64,000 nt of DNA from Phragmites australis (taxonomy: Eukaryota > Streptophyta > Magnoliopsida > Poales > Poaceae): positions 8,819,501 through 8,883,500 of the forward strand of contig NC_084939.1 in assembly GCF_958298935.1 (NCBI RefSeq), written 5' to 3'. Shown here piece by piece: positions 12,715 through 22,474 of the stretch. The translations under genes and the position numbers were made by a program. Each line of letters begins with the position of its first letter. Position 1 is the stretch's first letter. Below the pieces are notes generated by a model. It did not search any database and was not told where the DNA came from. It saw nothing but the letters and a program-made list of their open reading frames with translations.

Positions 12715-14576
12715 TGGGGCAGAAGAAGACTGTCACCCCGGAGACACCAAAAGCATAGAGGATGCTAGCACTAGAGGGCCCCCTGGCACAAGATGGGGTG
12801 GATAGGAGACCAAGCCCGCACCCGGCGTCCTCCTTCGGAAGCAGCAAAAGACAGTATCACAGCCCGAGGCCTGACGTCGGGCAAGTGACAAAGAATACAA
12901 TCCCGCCAAAGAGGTATTGATGCGAGCGAGTCAATACATTTTATACTTGCTGAATGAAGGAATATTCTTTGTTTATGTCAACTTCTCTTTTTTCCCTCTA
13001 AATGGCGGCAACGCAGTCTCCAAGCCAGACAACTGGTAGTGTTGCATGCGCCCGAAAGCTAAGGACACAAATACAGTGGCCGATGGACAAGGTTACCGTC
13101 AAGGGAATCGATGCTCACGGGCTACCTATGGATGAAAAGGCCCTGAATAGATTCCGGAGGGTCGCAGGGCTCATTGCTCGGGAGAGGGTGCCGACTAAGT
13201 TCGATGACCTCAGTGATGAAGCGAAGAGGGACGTGTTCAATAATGTCATCATGGAGTATCTGGAGTACCCTGGAAACATGAGCGAGCATCAAAAGAACGC
13301 CATGGTCAATGTAGCAATAAAAGCGATCGCGAAACTTCACCGAAGCTTTAAGAGCAAGCTTTTGAATCGGTACTTAGTAAAATGAGTGGCACCCTTCAAG
13401 AGCTACAAGAACTTGAAACTGGAAGATTGGGATGCTTTTGTGCATATGAACTCAGAGCAGTTCAAGAAGGAGAGTGAGAAGAAGCAGCAGCTTCGAGTTA
13501 AGAACAAGCATGACCATAGGACTGGCGCAGCCGGGTATGTTGGGAAAAGGGCAAAATGGCAGGCAGAGGACGAGAAATTAGCCAGAGAAGGCCACAATGA
13601 TCCTTGGAATCAATTCCCAGGACGATCATGGTCATATTTGCGTGCAAGGGGTGAGCTGTCCGAAAGCGAGGAAATCACATTCAGAAACAACGAAACTCAG
13701 GCAGTCGTAGAAAAAGTCAAAGAAAAGGCTGTCGAAGCCAACCAAGGTTCTTTCACCAGGGTTAGGGAACGTGATGTTCTCACAAGCGGCTCTGGGAAAA
13801 CCGGAGCACCCAGGTCGAGTGAGAGGTGCATCAAGTTCCCAGGGCTAGAAATACGGCTTTTCCGAAGACATCGTGATGTACAAGAAGAGGAAGAGGTCGG
13901 GGGCAGTGGACGTGGATGCATTGACATGGGACATCACCCAGAAAGTTTACTCAAGCATCATGGGGTAGCTTGTAGCAAAGGGAATAGATATTTCCATGCG
14001 ATAGGATTTTAGCCCCGGAGGGAAGAGTAGCTGCGCCTCCAGGGAGGTCAAGCAATAAGTAGCTACTGCCGAGACTGAGCCGGATACAATTGACTTGCTA
14101 GAAGGGCCCACACCCTACAGCCTTGTAATCAGGCCTCGCGGGTATAATATCGAGGTTGCAAGGGGACAGGTGCTTCCAGGCGTCCATATCTTACATACAG
14201 TTCTGATACGTGCAGGCTATGCTGTGGTTATGATGGATATGGTACATAGCAATGCCATCAATCACGTGTTGGAGGTCCCCCAAATGAGGAAGTCATAACT
14301 CTCATTGAAGCTCTTCATCCAAGGATTCAGTGGAAGAGGGGCGACATCGTGGTCTCCAGTGCATCCTAGTCTGGACGAGCTCCAAGTGCACTGCCACCAT
14401 GCCGCTCACTTCTAGAGAAGGTAGCTTCACTGCCTTCTCCTCCTCCAGAGAAGCTAGCTTCACTGCATTCTCCTCTGCATCCGGCAGCCTCGCTTCTAGA
14501 CCCAATACCGTCTCCTCGAGAGAGCATAAAAAAGAAGAAGAAAAAGGAGGTCGAGAAGAAAGGCTCTAAGAAGCCC
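12715..14576 (+). pseudogene. CACTA-1 second gene: Transposase_24/DUF8039-like segment
   Basis: A candidate ATG at 12715 is followed by stops. The clearest coding block starts at 13002. It has a 127-codon frame (RTQIQWPMDKVTVKGID...) that hits one TGA at 13383-13385 and continues in the same frame for 208 codons. The block carries the Lys/Glu-rich NKHDHRTGAAGYVGKRAKW stretch and an ETQAVVEKVKEKA stretch typical of the Transposase_24 family (PF03004). The frame is lost near 13840. A segment at 14095-14345 (GPTPYSLVI...VARGQVLPG...) resembles the DUF8039 domain of CACTA-linked grass proteins. It is followed by a Ser/Ala-rich linker. This corresponds loosely to the TNPA-side gene of En/Spm; assignment is by pattern recognition only. 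Confidence 0.6.
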
Positions 14577-15847
14577 TTGCCAGAGATGTCGAAGGCCATT
14601 GTACCTACGAAGTCGAAGGCCATTGTACCGGTGAAACAGTCCACGGACATTGCACCAGTGTGGACTCAGGCCAACATGAAATTCAAATATGGGAAGCCGT
14701 TGATGACGGTAGATGAGCTAGCAAGGGCGGGAAAAGCATGTGTCGACCTGCATAATTACTATGGATAGGCTTGTAGAGACATCAATACTCAATCCATAGT
14801 CATACAGTACAAACGATGACACTTCTTAAGTGATCAAGATGGCTACTTCATTATGGGTTTCAATGACTTATACGACCTCTTCAACCTTGATGGCATGGAC
14901 GTATCATTATTATGGGTCTTCACATTGTAAGTCCCTTGATTCTGGATATGCACTAATTAATACCATTAAGTCTTGAATCTAAATGTGTTCTTATCTGTAG
15001 ACACTTGATGAAAAAAACAATGAAGAACAAGGATCCCGTCGCATTTCTTGACCCTAAGACTATTACAATATCGGTCATCCAACTTCACCCCGACTACGCT
15101 GTGAATCATGTGGCCAGGGCAATGCAACAATACTCAAAAGTGAAGTACCTGATGGGCGCCCACAACACCGATGGCCATTGGATCTTACTTAACATTTTCC
15201 TCGAGTGGACTTGGTGTTCTACGTCAACTTGTCAAGACGAATATCTGCAAAACACAAACTTAGATCGCGTGATTACAGCATTGTAAAACAACTCCTCGAC
15301 ACATAATTTCTGCCTGTTAATTCACATACTAAACTTTTCTAATATTCAAAGGCTCCATAATCGATCCCTCCTTATGCAGGGCTTTTGACAAGTACTTTCG
15401 AGCTCAACCTGACTACGACATGAAAGCCGGTCGTAGGGTGACACACAAGACCGGGTACATGGTAAGTGCTACCAAACAGATTACCAAATATTCTTTGTTG
15501 CTATTTTTTTCCTTTTCATCTAACAGTAAAGTTTCTTTTCAGCAGTGCCACCAACAACCACCAGGCAACACCTGCGGATTCTATGCTGCGTGGAACATGC
15601 TCCTCATGCTTCGAGCAAAGAATATCAAATCCCCCGATGTAAGTTCAATACAAGATTGTTCGTAACTAATTTTGGTAATTAGTTTAATTCCATGATAACA
15701 TGACATTGGTTACGCGTTAAATTTTGCAGAAATACAAGTGTATGTTTCTTGACACCGGTGCACTCCCGGATATTGAATGATACATCGCTGAGTTCATAGT
15801 GTCTAAAGTCATCAGCCCATAGGGCGAGTTCCACTATAGAAGCCCTA
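14577..15847 (+). pseudogene. Ulp1-like (C48) cysteine protease segment in CACTA-1
   Basis: The region reads YDLFNLDGMDVSLLWVFTL, then an intron-like gap. Next comes a block ending NTDGHWILLNIF with the candidate catalytic His, a shifted frame with RVDLVFYVNL carrying a candidate Asp, and a later exon QPPGNTCGFYAAWNML with the candidate catalytic Cys. Splice sites look intact: donor at 15462, acceptor ending at 15542, donor at 15639, acceptor ending at 15729. This order matches the C48/Ulp1 (SUMO-protease-like) fold (PF02902), often carried by grass CACTA elements and MULEs. A one-base shift near 15195 and several stops (for example after LPDIE) show decay. An intact homologue would be expected to cleave SUMO or a SUMO-like partner; the transposon's use of it is unknown. 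Confidence 0.7.
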
Positions 15848-16079
15848 TGTTGTGAAGTCTTATGTACTTATGAGTTGATTGGAACTTTGTAACATTTGTG
15901 ATTTTGTAATGAATTATTTTAACTTTGTAATATTTGCAATTCTATGATGAAGTGAGTTCTTATAAAAGTGTGTTTATCGATATGTATTTGGATGTGTTGC
16001 TATTGTTTGCAGCGAGAAGACAACTGCCAAATTCTAGCTACGTTCTAGGATGCAGTCAGGAAACAGCTCATTCCTATGG

Positions 16080-16580
16080 GGCAAGAGAAACATAAGTGAT
16101 AGGTAAACTGTCTAACCGTCACTTATGCTATTTATAAGTGACGGCTAACTAGGTTAACCATCACTTATGTCTTTCTCCCAGTACATGGGTGAAAGTCATA
16201 AGTAACGGGTAACCTAGTTAACCGTCACTTATTATACAATATAAGTGACGGGTGAAGAGGTCACCCATAACCTATAAATTTCTCCCCAGCACAAGGGTGA
16301 AAGCCATAAGTGACGAGTAATCTAATTACCCATCACTTATTATACGATATAAGTGACGGATGACGAGGTTACCCGTCACCTATAAATTTTTCCCCAGCAC
16401 ATGAGAGACGTTCATAGGTGACATATAACAGTTATTACCGTCACCTTTGTTCATCATTGGTGATGGGTATGGACCCATCACCAATGACTAGTCATCAGTG
16501 ATGCGTTCGGGGTGACAGGTATGGTACCTGTCATCCATAAATGTCATCACCCATCACCCATATCTGTTTTTCACGTAGTA
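16080..16580 (-). repeat. CACTA-1 right subterminal repeats and TIR
   Basis: A dense alternation of ATAAGTGACGGGT and its complement mirrors the left end. The terminal inverted repeat occupies about 16557-16580. It matches the left TIR over about 24 bp with a few differences, including the outermost base. Confidence 0.85.
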
Positions 16581-16583
16581 ACA

Positions 16584-16978
16584 TAAGATCAAACAATATT
16601 TCTTTTGTGCTTTGTTTCTTTTGGCACCGGGCGGCATATGTGGACATCCGCTGTGAGGGAGACCATACCATGCTTGTTCACATGGGCCCACTAAGGTGCT
16701 CGAAAAGCTTTCATATTTTACACCTCATGTAAAATATGTGCAATGTTTGAGTAAAAGTAGTAAATTTGTTGACTAGAATTTTATAGGAGTTAAAGTCGTT
16801 GTACGTTGAGTAAATTGTGGGGATTTTTACTGGAGCACGTGCGAGTAGAATTTGATGTTATATGTAGGGAAAAGTTGGGAGTATAATAACTTATCCTAGA
16901 CCTGTGTATAATAGTGTGTACATATAGCATACTCAAAAAAAGTTTCTTGGATGCGAATGTTGTTCTACCATGTTCATC
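16584..16978. other. Spacer between two CACTA families, no gene
   Basis: AT-rich sequence. Small open frames on both strands (for example 16541-16732 and 16914-17102) cross element ends and have no recognisable motif. Confidence 0.5.
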
Positions 16979-17300
16979 CATTACTACAGAATCAGTCTTA
17001 TATACTGATATGTTACTACTAGTTCCTAATAGGCTGGTAGTGATGGAGCATCAATACCGGTTCATAATGAGCTCGGGAAGAATCAGTCATCGTGACTTAT
17101 GAACCGGCAGTGATAAGGGTCATCACTGCCGACCGATGGCACTACTACAGAACTGACCTTATATGCCGGCCCATCACTGTTGGTTCCTAATAGGCCGGTA
17201 GTGATGGGACATCACTGCCGGTTCATAAGTCACGTGGGAAGAATCAGCCATCATGGCTTATGAACCAACAGTAATAAGGATCATCACTGCCGGTCGATGG
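16979..17300 (+). repeat. Tandemly duplicated CACTA-2 left terminus (161-bp offset)
   Basis: The sequence from 16979 (CATTACTACAGAATCAG) to 17139 aligns with the sequence from 17140 (CACTACTACAGAACTG) onward. Shared blocks include TTCCTAATAGGC.GGTAGTGATGG, GGGAAGAATCAG, and ATCACTGCCG.TCGATGG. The inner copy has the intact CACTA end; the outer copy has CATTA. Confidence 0.8.
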
Positions 17301-17410
17301 ATTGAGCCGATAGTGATTCCCTGCTCCCTCATCACTGCCCGCATAATCTACCAACCGGCAGTGATAGCATAACATCACTGCTGGCTAGTTAAATGAGCCG
17401 GCAGTGATGT
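17301..17410 (+). repeat. CACTA-2 copy A left subterminal repeats (inner part)
   Basis: Further inverted copies of the GCCGGCAGTGATG motif between the duplicated terminus and the TATA box. They are the presumed binding sites of the element's own DNA-binding protein. Confidence 0.75.
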
Positions 17411-17416
17411 CCCGGC

Positions 17417-17426
17417 TATATAAAAG
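17417..17426 (+). promoter_or_regulatory. TATA box for copy A transposase
   Basis: TATATAAAAG sits directly after the subterminal repeats and about 690 bp before the transposase ATG, with a transcribed leader and AT-rich repeats between. The same block recurs at 27482-27491 in copy B. Confidence 0.6.
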
Positions 17427-17689
17427 TCACCCTCTCCTTCCTCAAGCTCGAGCACAACAGAGAGGAGCTCTGTTCTTGCTCAGTGGCGATCATTTTTGCT
17501 CACCAGGATCTTAGTGGCTTAAAACTTTTGAGGAATTCTCATGCCCTAGGAGTTCCAAGGTGTGTAACTTCCTCTCCAATCCATTTCTATTTGAATTTTA
17601 TTTGCTAAATTGCTCTAGATTTCGAAATGATGGAGATGAACCTATGGCCATGATGTTTTGAGACAATGTGGATGCAATTATTTGATTTA

Positions 17690-18060
17690 CAGTAGCTATA
17701 TGTATGAGCATATTTATTATTGATTTTTAATAAATTAGAAAATTTATCCATGATATTAAGGTATATACCAAACTCCAATTATATTTTTTATATTTTAATT
17801 AATTAGCAAGCTCCAATATAGGAACTTTAGGTATGGGGTATATTTATGGTTGATTTTTAGTGAATTAGCCATAGTATTTAGATATGTAGAAAGCTCCAAT
17901 TATATTTTTTCTATTTTAGTTAATTAGCATGTTCCCAATATGGAAACTTTAGGTATGAGCACATTTATTTTGATTTTTAATGAATTAGAAATTTTTGACA
18001 TGATATTTAGGTATGTAGTAAGATACAATTATATTTATGTATGAGCGTATTTATTTTTCA
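17690..18060 (+). repeat. Roughly 130-bp AT-rich repeats, copy A (about 3 units)
   Basis: Units contain AAGCTCCAATTATATTTTTT, TTAATTAGCAAGCTCCAATA and AACTTTAGGTATGAGCATAT. The same units are expanded in copy B at 27690-28650. They also recur after the transposase remnants (21480-22130 and 31990-32330). Confidence 0.75.
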
Positions 18061-18115
18061 TGTTTCCTTAATGAGTCATAGATAAGGTGTTGAATAATAA
18101 AGAAAATTTTTAGGG

Positions 18116-21100
18116 ATGGCACCAACAAATACTCATCGGAAGTGGACGCGAAAGCATGCAAAAAGCTGCTCCTCCAACCTGAGCGAATTGCCGGTAGGAG
18201 ATGACGAGGTAATTTATTTGTTGGTGATCGCAAAATGTTCTAGATGTTATGAATTTGGATTTACAATAATGATATAATTGTAGACGGACAGAAGATGGAT
18301 GTACGATATGAGCCGTATGAGCGCAGAGTACAAGAACGGCATGGATTGTTTCCTGGTACAAGCTGCGACGCACAAGTCAAATACACAGTCTCAATACATG
18401 TGTTGTCCATGCATCGATTGCGAACAAGAAGCAATTCTCCGCCACCTAGTAGATACATTCCCACTTGATGCCAAGGGGCTTTATGCCTGGCTATACTCAT
18501 TGGACCGAGCACGGTGAAGCTGAGATCGTATAGGAAGGGCAATATATTGAAAGAGAAGACAAAGATATGTGCACCGATATGCAGGTCGACGAATACATCA
18601 ATATGTCTCCTACTGGAGATACATTAGCCGATGATGATCTAGAGGAGATGTTGGCCGAGGCCAACGTCGATGATTTGGTGCAGATGTTGCGCGATGAGGA
18701 GGAGAACTTCACCAATCAAAGAGAGTTTCAAAAGTTCCAGCATATATTAGAGGACTTTAAAACAAAGTTGTTCCCGGGCTGCGAGAAGGAGCACATGAAG
18801 TTGCGTACCATGCTTTCACTGCTGCAATTGAAGGGAAGCAATGGGTGGTCTGATACAAGCTTCACAGAGTTGTTACTGTTCTTGAAGAAATTGCTTTCAA
18901 AGGAAAATGTGCTGCCAGAAAACACGTACCAGTCCAAGAAGATTGCGTGCCCATTGGGGTTGGAAGTACAAAAAATACATGCATGTCCAAATGATTGCAT
19001 GTTGTATCGCGGAGAGCATGCAGACATGCAAGCGTGTCTTGTTTGTGATGCAGCACAGTACAAGCGTGATGGTGATGATATCGATGGTGAAGGAAAGAAG
19101 AAAAGGCGTCCCGTGAAGGTGATGTGGTATTTTCTTATAGTCCCCTATTTGGAGCGTCTATTCAAGAACAAAAGGCATGTCGAATTGATGCGATGGCATG
19201 TTGAGACACCCCGCTGATTCTATGTAGTGGAGAAACATCGATAGGAAATACAAGATGTGAGGAATTTAAGATTTGGGTTGAGTACGGATGGAATGAATCC
19301 ATTCAACAACATGAGTAGTAGTCATAGCACTTGGCCTGTGACTCTATGTATCTACAACCTTCCTCCTTGTTTGTATATGAAGCAGAAGTACATTATGATG
19401 CCAGTGCTGGTATCAGGGCCGAGGCAACCTAGCAACGATATTGATGTCTACCTGAAACCATTAATGGAAGATCTTGTAATATTGTAGAACGATGGTGTGC
19501 ATGTATGGGATTCATACAAACAAGAGAACTTCACCTTACGTGTAATGCTATTTGTAACAATCCAAGATTGGCCAGCCCTTGGCAACCTATCAGGCCAGAC
19601 TGTCAAAGGCTACTATGCATGCGTGCATTGCTTGGATGAAACAAAGAGCTTACGACTGAAGAACAACCAAAAAATGGTGTACCTAGGTCATCATAAATTT
19701 CTTCACAAGGATCACTCGTATCGTAGCAATAGGACAACTTTTGATGGGAAGTTGAGACTTGATCACCTCCTAAGCATCGCACTGGGAGAAAAGTATATGA
19801 GATGGTAAAGGGACTTAGGGTTATCCTTGGAAAGGGACGCATAAGTACACCGGTTCCAAAAATCTAATCTTAGAGCTCCTATATTCAAAAAGAAATCTGT
19901 CTTTTATGACATAGCATATTGGCCGAATTTGGTGGTTTGACACGCAATTGATGTCATGCACATTGAGAAGAATGTGTGTGATAGCTTGATTGGTACGTTA
20001 CTACACATACATGGAAAAACAAAGGATACACATCCCGAAGAGATGGAAGAAGGCAACAAATATCTTGGCCCCGTAAGCTACAATTTGCGCAAAGCAGAGA
20101 AAATTTCAATGTGCAAGTGCTTGCATGGAATCAAAGTTCCATCCGGTTACTCCACCAACATAAAGAGACTAGTAAACATGACAGCCTTGAAATTAACTGG
20201 TATGAAGTCTCATTATTGTCATTTGATGATGACACATATGCTTCCAATTGCAATTAGAGATATCACAGATGGCCATCGATCCTACCAAGCTAGATAAGCT
20301 ACAAGAAGATGTGGTCGAGACTCTATCCCAGCTTGAGGCGTTGTTCCCTCCATCATTTTTTGATATCATGGTGCATCTCATTGCTCATATTGTGAAAGAG
20401 ATATAGATTCTTGGCCTCGTGTTTCTGCATTAGATGTACCCTTTCGAGAGGTTCATGGGAGTTCTTAAGAGATATGTTCGTAACCGAAATCGACCAGAAG
20501 GTTGCCTGGCGAGATATGTTCGTAACCGAAATTGACCAGAAGGTTGCCTGGCCAAAGGCTGGGGAACTGAAGAGATCATTGATTTCTGCGTCGACTACAG
20601 GAATCTCAAATCGATTGGTGTGCCTGTACCTCGCCATGAGGGGAGGCTAAAGGGGAAAGGGACGATAGGTGGAAATGTATCCCGCACTAATGGCCCTGTT
20701 TCATTCATGCAAAAACATTTTACAGTTCTGTAACAATCAGTTGTAGTGGACCCATATGTCAAAAAACACCAGAAGATGCTACGCACCAGAAACCCAGGGA
20801 AGTCCGATGTTTGGATCGCGCGAGAGCACAGAGATCATTTTGGCGCTTGGTCACGCAGACAGGTGATGGATAAGTAGATAGAGTGTACTCAGTTGAATGT
20901 GTTGGCTCACGGACCATCTACTACAATCCTCACAGTCCAAGGATATAACATGAATGGCTATACATTTTATACGAGAGCTAAAGATAATAAAAGCTCCAAC
21001 CAAAATAGCGGTGTCCGTATAGATACCTATGACTGCAATGGAAATAGGGAGACCTATTACGGATTCATAGAGGAGATCTAGGAGCTCGACTATGGAGTGT

Positions 21101-21472
21101 TAAAGGTTCCTCTTTTTCGATGCCAATGTGTTAGACTCCTAGGGGTGTGAAGATCGACAAGTATCGTATGACTACAGTGGACCAAAAACTCGTTGGATAC
21201 AGAGAAGAACCATTTGTATTTGCGAATGATGTTATGCAGATCTTCTATGTTAAGGATCCAGACCCGGCTAACAAGGAGGAGCGCCACGTGGTTCTTCAAG
21301 GAAAAAGAAGGATTATCGGAGTGAAGAATGCTATTGATGAAGAAGACTACAATTAATTTGACGCGCTACCTTCTTTCGAAGAGGACGTCAACCTAGGTAC
21401 CATGGAAGACACCGACAAACCTCCCTATGTATGTCGTGATCATAATGAAGGGCAAATCGTTAAGACAAAGTA
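18116..21472 (+). pseudogene. CACTA-2 copy A TNP2-type transposase, broken
   Basis: Exon 1 (18116-18208, MAPTNTHRKWTRKHAKSC..) ends at a GT donor. Exon 2 starts at 18284 after a TAG acceptor and reads RRWMYDMSRMSAEYKNG with a CCPCIDC motif, the transposase-associated domain. After a small shift near 18450 the frame runs open from 18567 to 19217, through the HACPNDCMLYRGE zinc-like motif, and stops at MRWHVETPR. It resumes with STDGMNPFNNM, NDIDVYLKPL and NLSGQTVKGYYACVHC (Transposase_21 core). DUF4218-like (SGYSTNIKRLVN, RYVRNRNRPEGC) and DUF4216-like (SGVRIDTYDCNGN) parts follow. Part of DUF4218 is deleted near 20260, and a 42-bp duplication lies at 20469-20552. Stops rule out a full protein. 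Confidence 0.85.
20469..20552 (+). repeat. 42-bp in-frame tandem duplication in copy A transposase
   Basis: Two units (20469-20510 and 20511-20552) differ at one base. Each encodes RYVRNRNRPEGCLA, the conserved DUF4218 block, which is single in copy B. The second unit has TGA where the first has CGA. Confidence 0.9.
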
Positions 21473-21724
21473 GCTAAATTGTATTAATTACTATGTATGA
21501 ATTTATTTTAGATGCAATTATACCTCACTTTTGTTATGGAAGCTTCAATTTGTAGTGTATGGTGGAAGATATATTTATTATTGACCATATTGATTTTTGA
21601 TTTTAGGTACATACAAAAATTAATTTTTGGTATATAGAAAGTTCAAATTTAAATAAATATGTATTAGGTTTGCTAGGTCAACTTAATGTTAATAAATATA
21701 GATAGTACAAACTCAATCGAAGTC

Positions 21725-21816
21725 ACTTGAGTAGTGCAACAGTTTGTTCGGTCTACTTGGTGTAGGACGTTGGTTCGAGTCTCTGCTAGCCTACGCGAAG
21801 CTAAAACAATTTTTTT
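21725..21816 (+). ncRNA. tRNA-like pol III unit 1 in copy A
   Basis: An A-box-like TAGTGCAACAG (21732-21742) is followed about 40 nt later by a B-box GGTTCGAGTCT (21772-21782) and a run of seven T at 21810-21816, which could end pol III transcription. The flanks are duplicated around 22155-22244. It does not fold into a complete tRNA, so I read it as a tRNA-derived (SINE-head-like) motif. Expression is unknown. Confidence 0.45.
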
Positions 21817-21829
21817 GCACCCCATGGCA

Positions 21830-22440
21830 CCAGTAGTGAAAGGGGTTTCATTTCACTGCCGGTGGACTTATTGGGCCAGCAGTGAAAGTAGTTTCATTGC
21901 CGGTAGTCCTTTTGAGCCGGCAGTGAAGCTCCAAGTATATTTTTTAATTAATTAGCAAGCCCCAATATAGAAACTTAGGTATGAACATATTTATTTTAAT
22001 TTTTAATTGAATTAGAAAATTTAACCACGAATTTTAGGTATATACAAAATGTAATTTTGCTATATAGCAAGTTCAAATTTAAATAAATATGTATTACGAT
22101 TTTAAGTCAACATAATGTTAAGATCTATAGATAGTACAAACTCTATCGAAATCACCTGAATAGCGCAGCGGATTGTTCAGTCTTACTTGGCGTAGGACTT
22201 GGGTTCGAGTCTCTACGCGCGCGCGAAGCTAAAACAAATTTTTTGTACCCCGCGGTACCAGTAGTGAGAGGGGTTTCACTGCAGGTGGACATATTGGGCT
22301 GGTAGTGAAACTACTTTCACTGCTGGTGCACTTATTGAGCCGACAGTGAAAGTAGTTTCACTACCAGTTGTCCTAGTGAGCCAACAGTGAATGTACCATT
22401 TCACTGCCAGTGGTGATATTGAGCCGGCAGTGAAAGTACT
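21830..22440 (+). repeat. Internal block of subterminal-type repeats, copy A
   Basis: Motifs of the GCCGGCAGTGAAA type, close to the terminal GCCGGCAGTGATG, occur in direct and inverted order from about 21830 to 21930 and 22255 to 22440, directly before the TATA box of the second gene. An AT-rich repeat and the second tRNA-like unit lie between the two groups. Confidence 0.75.
22154..22244 (+). ncRNA. tRNA-like pol III unit 2 in copy A
   Basis: A-box TAGCGCAGCGG (22161-22171), B-box GGTTCGAGTCT (22202-22212) and a run of six T (22239-22244). The A-to-B distance is 41 nt, close to that in tRNA genes. The stem pairing is incomplete, so a working tRNA is unlikely. Confidence 0.5.
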
Positions 22441-22444
22441 CCCC

Positions 22445-22453
22445 TATAAAATA
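22445..22453 (+). promoter_or_regulatory. TATA box for copy A second gene
   Basis: CTATAAAATA follows the internal repeat block, about 30 bp before a CTTAGAAAA stretch that is shared with copy B (where the TATA box is at 32613). Confidence 0.55.
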
Positions 22454-22474
22454 GCTCGACGCCTTACGCCCTTT

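Larger units (their letters stand above)
7007..16580 (+). mobile_element. CACTA-1: full-length En/Spm-type DNA transposon, decayed
   Basis: A 9,574-bp element bounded by terminal inverted repeats. The left end begins CACTACGTGAAAAATAG at 7007. The right end read inward on the minus strand is TACTACGTGAAAAACAG, ending at 16580. The outermost right base is changed, so the end reads TAGTA rather than TAGTG. The 3-bp ACA flanks both sides (7004-7006 and 16581-16583). Inside, in order: a subterminal repeat block, a broken transposase, a 49-bp minisatellite, an internal block of subterminal-type repeats, a second gene with Transposase_24/DUF8039-like and Ulp1-like segments, and a right subterminal block. 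All genes run on the plus strand and are interrupted, so the copy looks non-functional. Confidence 0.9.

Noticed and set aside
22154..22244. Functional tRNA gene
   Set aside because: A-box and B-box are good, but acceptor and T stems do not pair properly and flanks are duplicated transposon sequence.
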